Assembly: GCA_030669585.1 (NCBI GenBank)
Contig: DAOVDI010000007.1
Location: 1-47,866, forward strand
Source: Acidobacteriota bacterium
Lineage (GTDB): Bacteria > Acidobacteriota > Aminicenantia > Aminicenantales > Aminicenantaceae
Direction: 5' to 3'
DNA length: 47,866 nt
Shown: positions 25,384-33,752 of the stretch, piece by piece
How the letters are laid out: each line of letters begins with the position of its first letter
Numbering within the stretch: position 1 is the first letter of the stretch
Notes under the pieces: model-generated
Told to the model about the DNA's origin: nothing
Database searches by the model: none
Seen by the model: only the letters and a program-made list of their open reading frames with translations
Program-made: the position numbers and the translations under genes

Positions 25384-26634
25384 ATGTTTAATATGAAAAA
25401 AAAAGCTTTGATCGCTGCAGCTGTTTTGAGCACAGTGTTTTTTGTCTTTTCCCAAGAAAAATTGTTTGTGGAAACTCTTGTTGTAAATATCGAGGTTCCC
25501 GTCAGGGTCTTTGATGGGAAGCGCTTTGTAGATAACCTCACCATTGATGATTTTGAAGTCTATGAAGAAGGGGTCCTTCAAAAAGTCGAGGCGGTCTATC
25601 TGGTTAAAAAACAAAAGATCGAACGGAGTGAAGAAAAGAAGAAATTTACACCTAAAACCGCAAGGAACTTTTATTTGTTGTTCGAAGTTTCTGATTTTTT
25701 ACCTAAACTTGGCAAGGCAGTTGAATACTTTATTCAGGATGTTTTTTATCCAGGAGACCACCTCACTATTGTTACACCGGTAAAGACCTACCGGCTGAGA
25801 GATAAAACATTTGAGGTCCTGTCCAAATCAGACGTTATCCAGCAGCTCAGGGGCATATTGAGAAAGGATACTCTGATCGGAAGCGCGGATTACAGGAATG
25901 CTGTCAAAGAGCTGACAGGTCTGGCCAAATCTTTAACTGCTGCGATCGCGCAGGATGGGACAGATGCTAATCCGACTAATAAACCTGATGATTTTGGTAT
26001 GGCCGCCTACAAAGACATAGCTATGGACCTTCAATTGACTATGTATACAACACTCCTAAGTAAACTGGAAAATCTTCGTTATGTTAACCAGGAAAAGCTG
26101 ATGGATTTTACGCAGCATCTAAAGCTTGAAAAGGGGCAGAAATATGTGTTTTTGTTCTACCAAAGAGAATTTATTCCTGTTGTCGAACCGAGAATCCTGA
26201 ACCAGTACATGAACCTTTATCAGGACAGGCCGGATATCCTTCATACGATTTCCGGCTTGTTTGATTTTCATAAGCGGGACCTATCACTTGATATTGATCT
26301 GATAAAAAAGGCCTGCTCAGATTCTTCTATTTCCATGCATTTTTTGTATATAACAAAATCTCCTCAAATTGTGTCCGGAGTGCGGATGGAAGAGCATTCG
26401 GAAGATATTTTTTCTGTATTCAAGGAGATGGCTCTAGCCACAGGAGGGTATGTGGAAAGCTCCTCTAACCCTGAACATCTATTCAAAAAAGCGGTGGCTT
26501 CATCGGAGAACTATTATCTTCTTTATTATTTGCCTAAGTCGTATAAGAGGGACAAAAAGTTCAGAAACATTAGCATCATGGTCAAAAATAGTAATTTTCG
26601 GGTTGCACACAGACTTGGTTACTTCGCCAACTAG
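25384..26634 (+). CDS. VWFA-related (acidobacterial-type) secreted protein
   Basis: 416 residues from ATG 25384 (ATG 25393 is possible). A signal peptide (A-L-I-A-A-A-V-L-S-T-V-F-F-V-F-S-Q) leads into V-N-I-E-V-P-V-R-V-F-D-G-K-R-F-V-D-N-L-T-x-D-D-F-E-V-Y-E-E-G, the opening of VWFA-related proteins frequent in Acidobacteriota-like genomes. The metal-adhesion site should read D-x-S-x-S but here reads E-V-S-D-F, so metal binding is probably lost. The C-terminus keeps Y-Y-L-L-Y-Y-L-P. Function unknown; exported. A TATAAT (25367-25372) lies 11 nt before the ATG with no SD. The stop codon is shared with the start of the 158-bp repeat. Confidence 0.75.
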   Translation: MFNMKKKALIAAAVLSTVFFVFSQEKLFVETLVVNIEVPVRVFDGKRFVDNLTIDDFEVYEEGVLQKVEAVYLVKKQKIERSEEKKKFTPKTARNFYLLFEVSDFLPKLGKAVEYFIQDVFYPGDHLTIVTPVKTYRLRDKTFEVLSKSDVIQQLRGILRKDTLIGSADYRNAVKELTGLAKSLTAAIAQDGTDANPTNKPDDFGMAAYKDIAMDLQLTMYTTLLSKLENLRYVNQEKLMDFTQHLKLEKGQKYVFLFYQREFIPVVEPRILNQYMNLYQDRPDILHTISGLFDFHKRDLSLDIDLIKKACSDSSISMHFLYITKSPQIVSGVRMEEHSEDIFSVFKEMALATGGYVESSSNPEHLFKKAVASSENYYLLYYLPKSYKRDKKFRNISIMVKNSNFRVAHRLGYFAN

Positions 26635-26789
26635 CCTGAACAATTTACAAGCCGATCTTATCCCATCTGCTGCGATGCTGTCCGTTCGCAGTATATAAAT
26701 ACGGCTTCACGAACAGCCTTTTGCAGATGCATCAACCTCGACTCGTAAATAGTCCAGGCACTTACTTTAACGGGACATAACAAAAACAC
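26632..26789. repeat. 158-bp dispersed repeat, copy 1
   Basis: Matches 44177-44334 over all 158 bases with 7 differences that I counted (~96%). The first ~125 bp form a large imperfect inverted repeat: GCCTGAACAATTTACAAGCC near the left end matches the reverse complement of GACTCGTAAATAGTCCAGGC further right, and an inner pair (GCTGTCCGTTCG / CACGAACAGC) surrounds TATATAAATA. Non-coding. This looks like a MITE or structured intergenic element. The copy begins exactly at the stop codon of the VWFA-related gene. Confidence 0.85.
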
Positions 26790-26825
26790 TATGACAATCC
26801 ACTATTAAATTGTTAGAAAGAAAAA

Positions 26826-26851
26826 CACTCGAACCCTAGAATCCTTGAACC
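26826..26851. repeat. Short CACTCGA-type intergenic repeat, copy A
   Basis: CACTCGAACCCTAGAATCC and the following TTGAACC resemble 38991-39020 (CACTCGACCCCT...CGAATCC). This is a degenerate family built on alternating CTCGAAYCC units, non-coding in both places. Confidence 0.4.
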
Positions 26852-26920
26852 TTCTCTTTCTATCTTTTTGCCCTCTGGGCGAGCCGATCTGCTTTGTTGT
26901 GACGCATTCGCAGTAGGAAA

Positions 26921-26962
26921 AAATCGTTTATCTCGTTTGTCTCGTTCATCTCGTACTCTCGT
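26921..26962. repeat. 9-bp tandem repeat (TCTCGTTNR)
   Basis: TCTCG recurs at 26931, 26940, 26949 and 26957 (spacing 9, 9, 8), ending against the GTCATTCCCG repeat. Non-coding. Confidence 0.55.
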
Positions 26963-26987
26963 CATTCCCGTGAAAACGGGAATCCAG
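26960..26987. repeat. GTCATTCCCG-type REP hairpin
   Basis: CGTCATTCCCGTGAAAACGG, then GAATCCAG. The stem CATTCCCGT/ACGGGAAT is a hairpin. The same family is found inside the MITE at 13641-13668 (CGTCATTCCCGCGGAAGCGG then GAAACCAG), so this is a dispersed extragenic palindrome in this genome. Confidence 0.7.
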
Positions 26988-27077
26988 TTCTTTGAGCTTA
27001 TTGGGTTTATTGAGTTAAATCCAATTAAAATAACCCAAAAAACACAACGAACCCAATAAACTCAACAAACTCTTCTT

Positions 27078-27136
27078 GACTTCTTCGACTTCGATAGACT
27101 TCTATGGACCTCAATTGACTTCTATAGACTTTTTTT
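27078..27136. repeat. 10-bp tandem repeat (GACTTCTATA)
   Basis: GACTTC-like units start at 27078, 27087, 27097, 27107, 27117 and 27127. The last four intervals are exactly 10 bp and the first is 9. Unit consensus GACTTCTATA with drift. Non-coding, 94 bp upstream of the GH116 gene. The rest of 26635-27229 holds other repeats and no gene that I can support. Confidence 0.65.
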
Positions 27137-27229
27137 CCTTGGCCTAATCCTTTGCTGTTGAATTATTGGTGTGTCTGTAATACCATCTTTTTGAGTAATT
27201 CTTTAAAATGAATAAAGAATGGGGGCGCT

Positions 27230-29932
27230 ATGAAAAAATTGTTTTTTTGGTCTATTTTGTTTTTTATTGTTGGCAGTCTGGTAACAATTGGAGGAGATAT
27301 GTCCCGCCAAAAACTGCTTTATGAAACAGGGAATGTTCCGCAGTATTCAGGAAAAGACCTGACCACTATTTCCTTTCCCATCGGAGGGCTGGGGACCGGC
27401 AACATCAATATTGGCGGCAGGGGTGAGATCCGTGAACTTGAGATTTTCAACCGCCCAAATAAAGGCGTTCATCCCGATATGACATTTTTCTCTGTCTGGG
27501 CAAAAGGAAAAGGCCAGGATCCTGTTGCCATGATCCTTGAACGAAAACTTCTCCCTCCCTATGTCGGTTGGATGGGATTTCCCCGGAACCAGTTGGCCGG
27601 TGTTGCCAGGTTTGATGAGGTTGTTTTTTGCGGCGAGTACCCTTTTGCGAATATCCGCTTCCTGGACGAGCAGATTCCTGTTTCCATCGAGCTTGAGGCT
27701 TTTAATCCATATATTCCTCTGGATCCGGAGAGGAGCGGGATCCCGGCAGCGTTATTCAACTGGAAGGTAAGGAACGATAAGTCGAGTCAGGTAGATGTGA
27801 GCATAGCTTTCAGCATGCTGAATCCTATTAAAACTCAGGATGAAAACAACCGGAATAGTTACGGAAATAATCTAAATCAATACATTGATGAGGGCCGTTT
27901 CAGGGGGATCGAGATGACATCCAATCGAGCGTCTCCAAAGGATCTGGAATACGGCAGCCTGGCCATTGTTACATCCGAATCAGATGTGGATATCCAGACA
28001 CGCTGGTACAGAGGGGGATGGTGGGACAATGCCCACATTTTCTGGGACGACTTTTCGGATGACGGGCGCATTCAGATCGTCAACGACAGTCAGGAATCCG
28101 AAGCCGGCCGAAGTGATGTTGCCACTGTTCTGGTCCATTTTAAACTGGGTCCCGGAGAAGAAAAGACCGTTCCCTTTTATTTGACCTGGTATTTTCCCAA
28201 CCGGGAGAACTACTGGAACAGGGAAAAAGAGGTCAAAGGGAAAAAATTCCAAAATTTCTATGGCGCCGGATTTAAAGGAGCCCGGGATGTGGCCCGATAT
28301 ATTATGGACAACATTGATGAGCTTGACCATGATACCCGGGCATTTTCTACTCTTCTTTCTCAGTCGACTTATCCTTCTTATGTTATCGATTCCCTTTCGT
28401 CCCAGATGTCTTCTTTAAAGACCAATCTGGTTATGAGGGTAGAGGATGGTAAATTATTCGGGTTTGAAGGTCTTACAGACAACAGCGGATCCTGTCCCAT
28501 GAACTGCACGCATGTCTGGAACTATGAACAAACATTGGCCTACCTGTTTCCCTCTCTTGAAAGGACTTGCCGGGAGACGGATTTTCTGCATAACACGTTT
28601 GACAATGGCTACCAGGTTTTCCGGACATTGATCCCTCTGGGGGATTACTGGTGGTCTTTTAAACCTTGTGCAGACGGACAGATGGGAAACATTGTCCGGG
28701 TTTACAGGGAATGGAAGATATCCGGAGATACGGAGTGGCTGAAAAAGATGTGGCCCAAAGTCAAAGCTGCTCTGGAATTCGCATGGATTGGAGTGGGCAA
28801 TGTGCCGGAAAAATTCAAATGGCAGAAAGAGCGCCTTCTCCAACCGTGGGATCCGGATAAAGACGGAGTGATGGAGGGGGAACAGCACAATACATATGAT
28901 ATTGAATATTATGGTCCGAATACAATGACTGGATCGCTCTATCTGGCGGCCCTGAAGGCCTGTTCAGAGATGGCTGCAGCTGTAGGGGACAAAAACAAGG
29001 TGGAGGAATATATAAAGCTCTATCGCAGCGGCTCCTCACAGTATGATTCACAGCTCTGGAACGGGGAATATTATGTACAGAAGATCAATGTGATGGATGG
29101 ACTTGTTGTTCCCGGGCATCTGCGTTCCCCTGAAAAAGAAGATGATATGCCCAAATACCAGTATGGAGACGGCTGCCTCTCCGATCAACTCCTGGGGCAG
29201 TATCTGGCCCATGTCGCCGGGCTCGGTTATGTTCTGGATAAGACCCATGTGGATAAAGCCATGGATTCCATTTACAGATATAATTTCAAGAATGACCTCA
29301 GCAGCTTCTCCAATGTCCAGCGTGTGTATGCACTGAACGAGGAAGCAGGGCTTTTGCTCTGTTCCTGGCCCAAGGGGAACAGGCCTGCCCTGCCATTTGT
29401 GTATTCGGATGAGGTGTGGACTGGTATCGAATATCAGGTCGCCGCCTCTCTGATCTATTCAGGCCATATCGATCAGGGTCTGGCTATCGTAAAAGCTGTC
29501 AGGGACAGGCATCGCGGGTTTAACAGAAATCCCTGGGATGAATTCGAATGTGGTCATCATTACGCCAGGGCTATGGCAAGCTGGGCTGTTATGCTTGCGC
29601 TTTCTGGTTTTCAATATGACGGAGTCGATCATTATTTGGCCTTTTCTCCCAGGATATTTCAGGAAGATTTTAACACTTTCTGGTCCACTGGAAGCGGCTG
29701 GGGAAGCTTTTCCATAAAGGGAAAAGAGGTCCGCTTGAAGATCGCTTATGGGAAGCTAAAGCTGGGATCATTGGGACTTGGTAAAGACCTCGGTTTCCGG
29801 TCGATAAAACAGTGTCGGATCAATGAAAAAAGCTGCCTGGTGAAGTACAGGAAAGGCCCCTTTTTTAATAAGGTTGAGTTTAGAGAGATCGTATCCCTCC
29901 ATCGGGGTGATGAGCTGATCCTTATATTTTAA
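27230..29932 (+). CDS. Glycoside hydrolase family 116 (GBA2-like beta-glucosidase)
   Basis: 900 residues. An N-terminal hydrophobic signal or anchor (residues ~3-22) precedes the GBA2 N-terminal beta domain (I-S-F-P-I-G-G-L-G-T-G-N-I through about residue 330) and a C-terminal (alpha/alpha)6 barrel. By family analogy the nucleophile is E433 in C-T-H-V-W-N-Y-E-Q and the acid/base D557 in H-N-T-Y-D-I-E-Y. G-P-N-T-M-T-G-S-L-Y and D-E-V-W-T-G-I-E-Y-Q are also typical. It would hydrolyse beta-glucosides (or glucosylceramide-like lipids) outside the cytoplasm. GGGGGCG lies 6 nt before the ATG. Family-normal length. Confidence 0.9.
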   Translation: MKKLFFWSILFFIVGSLVTIGGDMSRQKLLYETGNVPQYSGKDLTTISFPIGGLGTGNINIGGRGEIRELEIFNRPNKGVHPDMTFFSVWAKGKGQDPVAMILERKLLPPYVGWMGFPRNQLAGVARFDEVVFCGEYPFANIRFLDEQIPVSIELEAFNPYIPLDPERSGIPAALFNWKVRNDKSSQVDVSIAFSMLNPIKTQDENNRNSYGNNLNQYIDEGRFRGIEMTSNRASPKDLEYGSLAIVTSESDVDIQTRWYRGGWWDNAHIFWDDFSDDGRIQIVNDSQESEAGRSDVATVLVHFKLGPGEEKTVPFYLTWYFPNRENYWNREKEVKGKKFQNFYGAGFKGARDVARYIMDNIDELDHDTRAFSTLLSQSTYPSYVIDSLSSQMSSLKTNLVMRVEDGKLFGFEGLTDNSGSCPMNCTHVWNYEQTLAYLFPSLERTCRETDFLHNTFDNGYQVFRTLIPLGDYWWSFKPCADGQMGNIVRVYREWKISGDTEWLKKMWPKVKAALEFAWIGVGNVPEKFKWQKERLLQPWDPDKDGVMEGEQHNTYDIEYYGPNTMTGSLYLAALKACSEMAAAVGDKNKVEEYIKLYRSGSSQYDSQLWNGEYYVQKINVMDGLVVPGHLRSPEKEDDMPKYQYGDGCLSDQLLGQYLAHVAGLGYVLDKTHVDKAMDSIYRYNFKNDLSSFSNVQRVYALNEEAGLLLCSWPKGNRPALPFVYSDEVWTGIEYQVAASLIYSGHIDQGLAIVKAVRDRHRGFNRNPWDEFECGHHYARAMASWAVMLALSGFQYDGVDHYLAFSPRIFQEDFNTFWSTGSGWGSFSIKGKEVRLKIAYGKLKLGSLGLGKDLGFRSIKQCRINEKSCLVKYRKGPFFNKVEFREIVSLHRGDELILIF

Positions 29933-30014
29933 TGAAAGGGTTGTTTATAAAAAGTAAGACAGGGGGAATATTTCGTTGTTTGGATTGTATATGAAGTGAG
30001 AAAGGAGAATAACA

Positions 30015-31940
30015 ATGAAAAAATTATCAATTGTTTTGATTCTGGCCTTTATTTTAGCCGGGTCCTATTTGGCCCTTGAGGCCTCCCGTGCGGATGACTT
30101 TATTTCTGTGGCCGGGAAGGTTAACGACGCACAGGGCAATCCTTTACCCTCGGTCCTGGTTACTGCTGTAGAAACAGGCACAAAAAAGATCCATAAGACT
30201 ATGACAGATAATACAGGGATCTTCATCTTCAACAACATTCCCGCAGGCGTCTATGACTTCAGGTTTGAGTTGGCGGGATTTAAAACTGCGGTGACAAAAG
30301 GCTTTCGGATAATAAAGACCAAAGGGATCATACTGAAAGTGGTTCTTGTCCGGGTCAATGAAAAAGACGAATCCAAGGCAGAGATGGAAGAATCCATCGT
30401 TAAAGCCGCTGTTGAGGGAGGTGTAGTGGGCGGAGTGTTGGGTGGAGTGGTTAAAAAAATATTCCGGCCCATGTCAAGGGAGGCTGCAGCGCCTCCTCCG
30501 TCCTATTACCATCCCTTCAACACCGAGGAATATGACCGGATCTATGAGAACCAATACTTGTTAGCCCTTGCTAATCCACTCTCCACTTTTTCCATCGATG
30601 TTGATACTGCTTCCTATGCCAATGTCCGGCGGTTTATAAAGATGAATCAGCTTCCCCTAAAGGATGCGGTCCGTATTGAAGAAATGATCAATTATTTTCG
30701 CTATAATTATCCCCTTCCTAGTGGAAAACATCCATTTTCGATCTATACGGAAATATCCTCCTGCCCATGGAAAAAAGATCACAGATTGGTCCACATCGGC
30801 CTTCAGGGAAAAAAATTGGAGACCAAGGAACTTCCTCCGAGCAATCTGGTTTTTCTCATCGATGTATCAGGATCCATGAGATCGCCCAATAAACTTCCCC
30901 TTCTGAAGTCGGCTTTTAAGCTGCTGACCAGGCAGTTGAGCAAAAAGGACCATGTAGCTATTGTGGTTTATGCAGGCGCTGCCGGTCTGATTCTGCCGTC
31001 CACAGCAGGAGACAGGAAGGAAAAGATCATTGAATCCATAAACCGGCTTCGAGCCGGAGGGTCGACTGCAGGAGGCCAGGGCATCAGACTGGCCTACAAA
31101 GTCGCAATGGAAAATTATATAAAAGGCGGAAACAACCGTGTGATCCTGGCAACAGATGGTGATTTTAATGTCGGGGTCTCAAGTACATCTGAACTGGTAC
31201 GTATGATCGAGGAAAAGCGGGAAAAGGGCATCTTTCTTACTATTGTGGGTTTCGGAATGGGAAATTACAAGGACAGCCGTATGGAGCAGCTTGCAGATAA
31301 AGGAAACGGATCCTACCATTACATCGACGGCCTGCTCGAAGCAAAAAAAGTTTTCATCGATGATATGCGCGGCACACTCTTTACCATTGCCAAGGATGTT
31401 AAAATTCAGGTTGAGTTCAACCCTGCAAAGGTTAAGGCTTACCGTCTGATCGGATATGAGAACAGGATGCTAAAGAAGGAAGATTTCTCTGACGACACCA
31501 AAGACGCTGGTGAATTGGGCGCCGGCCATACAGTGACCGCTCTTTATGAGATCATCCCTTACGGTTCCGAAGAAGAGATCCCCGGCGTTGATAAACTTAA
31601 ATACCAGGAAACCAAGATAAGTCCGGAAGCCTTTAAAACCAGAGAGCTTATGACCATAAAACTGAGATACAAAGATCCTGACGGGGATAAGAGCAAGCTG
31701 ATCGTACATCCTTTAGTGGACAAGCATATCCGCCTCGCCAAAACGTCTGATAATTTTAAATTTTCCTCTGCAGTGGCCCAGTTCGGCATGCTGCTTCGGG
31801 ATTCGAAATTCAAGGGAGGCTCCTCGCTGGAGAACGTCTTGAAAATGGCAAGAGAGTCGAGGGGCAAAGATGCTTTCGGCTACCGGGCCGAATTCATCAA
31901 TCTGGTGGAGCTCAGTTCTCTTCTTGACCAGTTGAAATAA
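30015..31940 (+). CDS. YfbK-type VWA protein with N-terminal carboxypeptidase-regulatory-like domain
   Basis: 641 residues: signal peptide (1-~25); a carboxypeptidase-regulatory-like beta-sandwich (~32-120; V-A-G-K-V-N-D-A-Q-G-N-P-L-P-S-V-L-V, Y-D-F-R-F-E-L-A-G-F); a Gly/Val-rich stretch (E-G-G-V-V-G-G-V-L-G-G); the VWA N-terminal segment (F-S-I-D-V-D-T-A-S-Y-A-N-V-R-R-F); the VWA domain with intact MIDAS D283-V-S-G-S287; and a DUF3520-like C-terminus (Y-R-L-I-G-Y-E-N-R-x-L, A-x-V-A-Q-F-G-M-L-L-R). An exported protein of unknown role, probably an envelope adhesion or assembly factor. A good AGGAGA ribosome site is present. Convergent with the PhoU gene, 5 nt apart. Confidence 0.88.
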   Translation: MKKLSIVLILAFILAGSYLALEASRADDFISVAGKVNDAQGNPLPSVLVTAVETGTKKIHKTMTDNTGIFIFNNIPAGVYDFRFELAGFKTAVTKGFRIIKTKGIILKVVLVRVNEKDESKAEMEESIVKAAVEGGVVGGVLGGVVKKIFRPMSREAAAPPPSYYHPFNTEEYDRIYENQYLLALANPLSTFSIDVDTASYANVRRFIKMNQLPLKDAVRIEEMINYFRYNYPLPSGKHPFSIYTEISSCPWKKDHRLVHIGLQGKKLETKELPPSNLVFLIDVSGSMRSPNKLPLLKSAFKLLTRQLSKKDHVAIVVYAGAAGLILPSTAGDRKEKIIESINRLRAGGSTAGGQGIRLAYKVAMENYIKGGNNRVILATDGDFNVGVSSTSELVRMIEEKREKGIFLTIVGFGMGNYKDSRMEQLADKGNGSYHYIDGLLEAKKVFIDDMRGTLFTIAKDVKIQVEFNPAKVKAYRLIGYENRMLKKEDFSDDTKDAGELGAGHTVTALYEIIPYGSEEEIPGVDKLKYQETKISPEAFKTRELMTIKLRYKDPDGDKSKLIVHPLVDKHIRLAKTSDNFKFSSAVAQFGMLLRDSKFKGGSSLENVLKMARESRGKDAFGYRAEFINLVELSSLLDQLK

Positions 31941-31945
31941 CAGGA

Positions 31946-32626
31946 TTATTCCACTTCCTCATTCTTGAACTCGTCAAATCCGTACCCGACGAGATGAAAT
32001 GGGTTGATGATCGTTGTCAGGATATTGGCCAGATGGGCGGCGATCCTCTTTAAATATCGAGAAAACAAAGCATAGATCACGGCTTCCCTGACAACGAGAT
32101 CCTTTTCATCAAGAATGTGCAAGATCATCGCATCCACCTTTTCCGTGACTTTCCGGTGGTATTTATAGTATTCCTTGGCCTTTTCCACGTCGGCTTGTTT
32201 GAAGATATTGATGGAATCCTTCAGAATAGCGCTCATATTGTTGCGTATGGTTATCAATTCTTTTGAATAGGCATCGTCCGGCAGTTGCTTTGGATAGTGA
32301 TTGGCCAACTCTATGATATTCTTGACGTAGTCTCCTATTCTTTCAAGGTCCTTGACCACAGTTATCAATATCAATGAATAGCTGGTGTCTTGCTTTGGGT
32401 TGATGGCCAGATGCTCGAGGACCTTTTTGCGGACACTCTTCTCGCATTCATTTATTTTTTGGTCGGTGGAATAGATTTTGGCTCTTTTGATGTTAAGATT
32501 CCGGATCAATTCTTCGGTAGCGATATCAAAATTGTTTGAGGCCAGCGAAAACATCGTTTCAGTCAGGCCTAGCGCCTGGTTTAATAAATTCTCTCGCTTC
32601 CAGACATTAAAGATCTTTTTAAACAT
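31946..32626 (-). CDS. PhoU-domain protein
   Basis: 226 residues from ATG 32626, set by GAGGTGA 5 nt upstream (a GTG at 32635 is an alternative). All-helical PhoU repeats: L-N-Q-A-L-G-L-T-E-T-M-F at the start, then V-V-K-D-L-E-R-I-G-D-Y-V-K-N-I (first E/D-rich metal motif) and R-Y-L-K-R-I-A-A-H-L-A-N-I-L-T-T (second repeat, motif weakened from E-R-I-x-D-H). PhoU-type partners control Na/Pi or Pst transport. The transporter gene ends 10 nt upstream and its stop overlaps this ribosome site, so the two form a functional pair at the end of the sulfatase operon. Confidence 0.88.
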   Translation of the reverse strand: MFKKIFNVWKRENLLNQALGLTETMFSLASNNFDIATEELIRNLNIKRAKIYSTDQKINECEKSVRKKVLEHLAINPKQDTSYSLILITVVKDLERIGDYVKNIIELANHYPKQLPDDAYSKELITIRNNMSAILKDSINIFKQADVEKAKEYYKYHRKVTEKVDAMILHILDEKDLVVREAVIYALFSRYLKRIAAHLANILTTIINPFHLVGYGFDEFKNEEVE

Positions 32627-32636
32627 ATTTCTCACC

Positions 32637-33752
32637 TCATGTTCGCAGTATTATTATAAACACAATCGGTATCAGATACAGCATGAAATATAAAACCACA
32701 AATATAATGGTATTTTTCTTGGATTTTGTTGTAAGTTTCGCAAAGTTTTCCGCAAGCCATATGGGGACATTCTTAAACGGGTAAATGATAACGATCCCGA
32801 ATATATTAAAGAGAAGATGTGTGAACGCGACTGTGATCGCTATGGGATTTAATGTCGCAAAGGCGGCCAGCATGGCTGTTACCGTTGTCCCGACATTGGC
32901 TCCCAGCATGTAAGGGAATATTTTCCGGATGGTCAGCAAGCCTGCGCCGACCAGCGGAATGGCCAGTGAAGTTGTGACAGAGCTGCTCTGGATGACGGCT
33001 GTGACAACAACAGCGAGGAGAAATGCGGTCAAACCGTTTTTGAACAGATACCGGTCAAGGAAGATCTCGATCTTGGACAGCATCAATGAACGCATGATCT
33101 TGCCCATCCGGATCAGCGAAATAAACAACAAACCCAGAGCCAGGCCTGCCAGGAGGATTGGATACGGCAGGAGATCTTTAATTAGGTTTATGACCGGCTG
33201 CGTGATCGTCTTGAGAGGGCTTAAAAACTCAAGGCCTCCGATCCCCACAAACGCATCAGCAAGGACCGTGGCTGATTTCTCAAGTATGTGGGTGGTCATT
33301 TCCAGAGGGAAAAGGATAAAGACCGCCATTAAATTGAAAATTTCATGCACAATGGCGGCAGCAAACGCCCTTTCGAACTCCTGCTTTCGCGCCACATGTC
33401 CCATGGAAACAATGGCGCTCGTGATAGTCGTACCGATATTGACGCCCATGATGATTGGAATGGCACCGGGCAAAGTTAAAATTCCGCCGGCAACAGCGCC
33501 TACCGTGATGGAGGTTGTGGTTGATGAGCTTTGAATGATACTGGTGACAAGCATCCCAATCAGCAAACCGACAAAGGGATTGGAGGTTGTTTTAATAAGA
33601 CCTTCTGCAAACCCTTTTCCCATTAGTTGAAAAGATGCGCCCATAAGCTGAATGGAAAGAAGAAACAGATATAGGACAGCTGTAAAAAAAAGCAGCTTCT
33701 TGATGCTGGCCCGGGTTTCCTTTTTCATTTTTTTTATAACCGTCCGCAGCAT
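32637..33752 (-). CDS. Na/Pi cotransporter family (PNaS) protein
   Basis: 371 residues, about eight or nine membrane helices and the two inverted-repeat signatures I-I-Q-S-S-S-T-T-T (~70) and V-I-Q-S-S-S-V-T-T, each followed by a G-x-N-x-G-T-T segment (G-V-N-I-G-T-T, G-A-N-V-G-T-T). These form the sodium/phosphate site in SLC34-like carriers. The usual cargo is phosphate; its place behind sulfatase genes makes another oxyanion conceivable, an inference only. The start is ATG 33752, overlapping the maturase gene by 19 nt, or ATG 33728. PhoU follows. Confidence 0.88.
   Translation of the reverse strand: MLRTVIKKMKKETRASIKKLLFFTAVLYLFLLSIQLMGASFQLMGKGFAEGLIKTTSNPFVGLLIGMLVTSIIQSSSTTTSITVGAVAGGILTLPGAIPIIMGVNIGTTITSAIVSMGHVARKQEFERAFAAAIVHEIFNLMAVFILFPLEMTTHILEKSATVLADAFVGIGGLEFLSPLKTITQPVINLIKDLLPYPILLAGLALGLLFISLIRMGKIMRSLMLSKIEIFLDRYLFKNGLTAFLLAVVVTAVIQSSSVTTSLAIPLVGAGLLTIRKIFPYMLGANVGTTVTAMLAAFATLNPIAITVAFTHLLFNIFGIVIIYPFKNVPIWLAENFAKLTTKSKKNTIIFVVLYFMLYLIPIVFIIILRT

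Noticed and set aside
26826-27136. Possible CRISPR array because of regular short repeats
   Set aside because: Units are 9-10 bp without spacers of constant length and no cas genes are near; these are simple tandem repeats.
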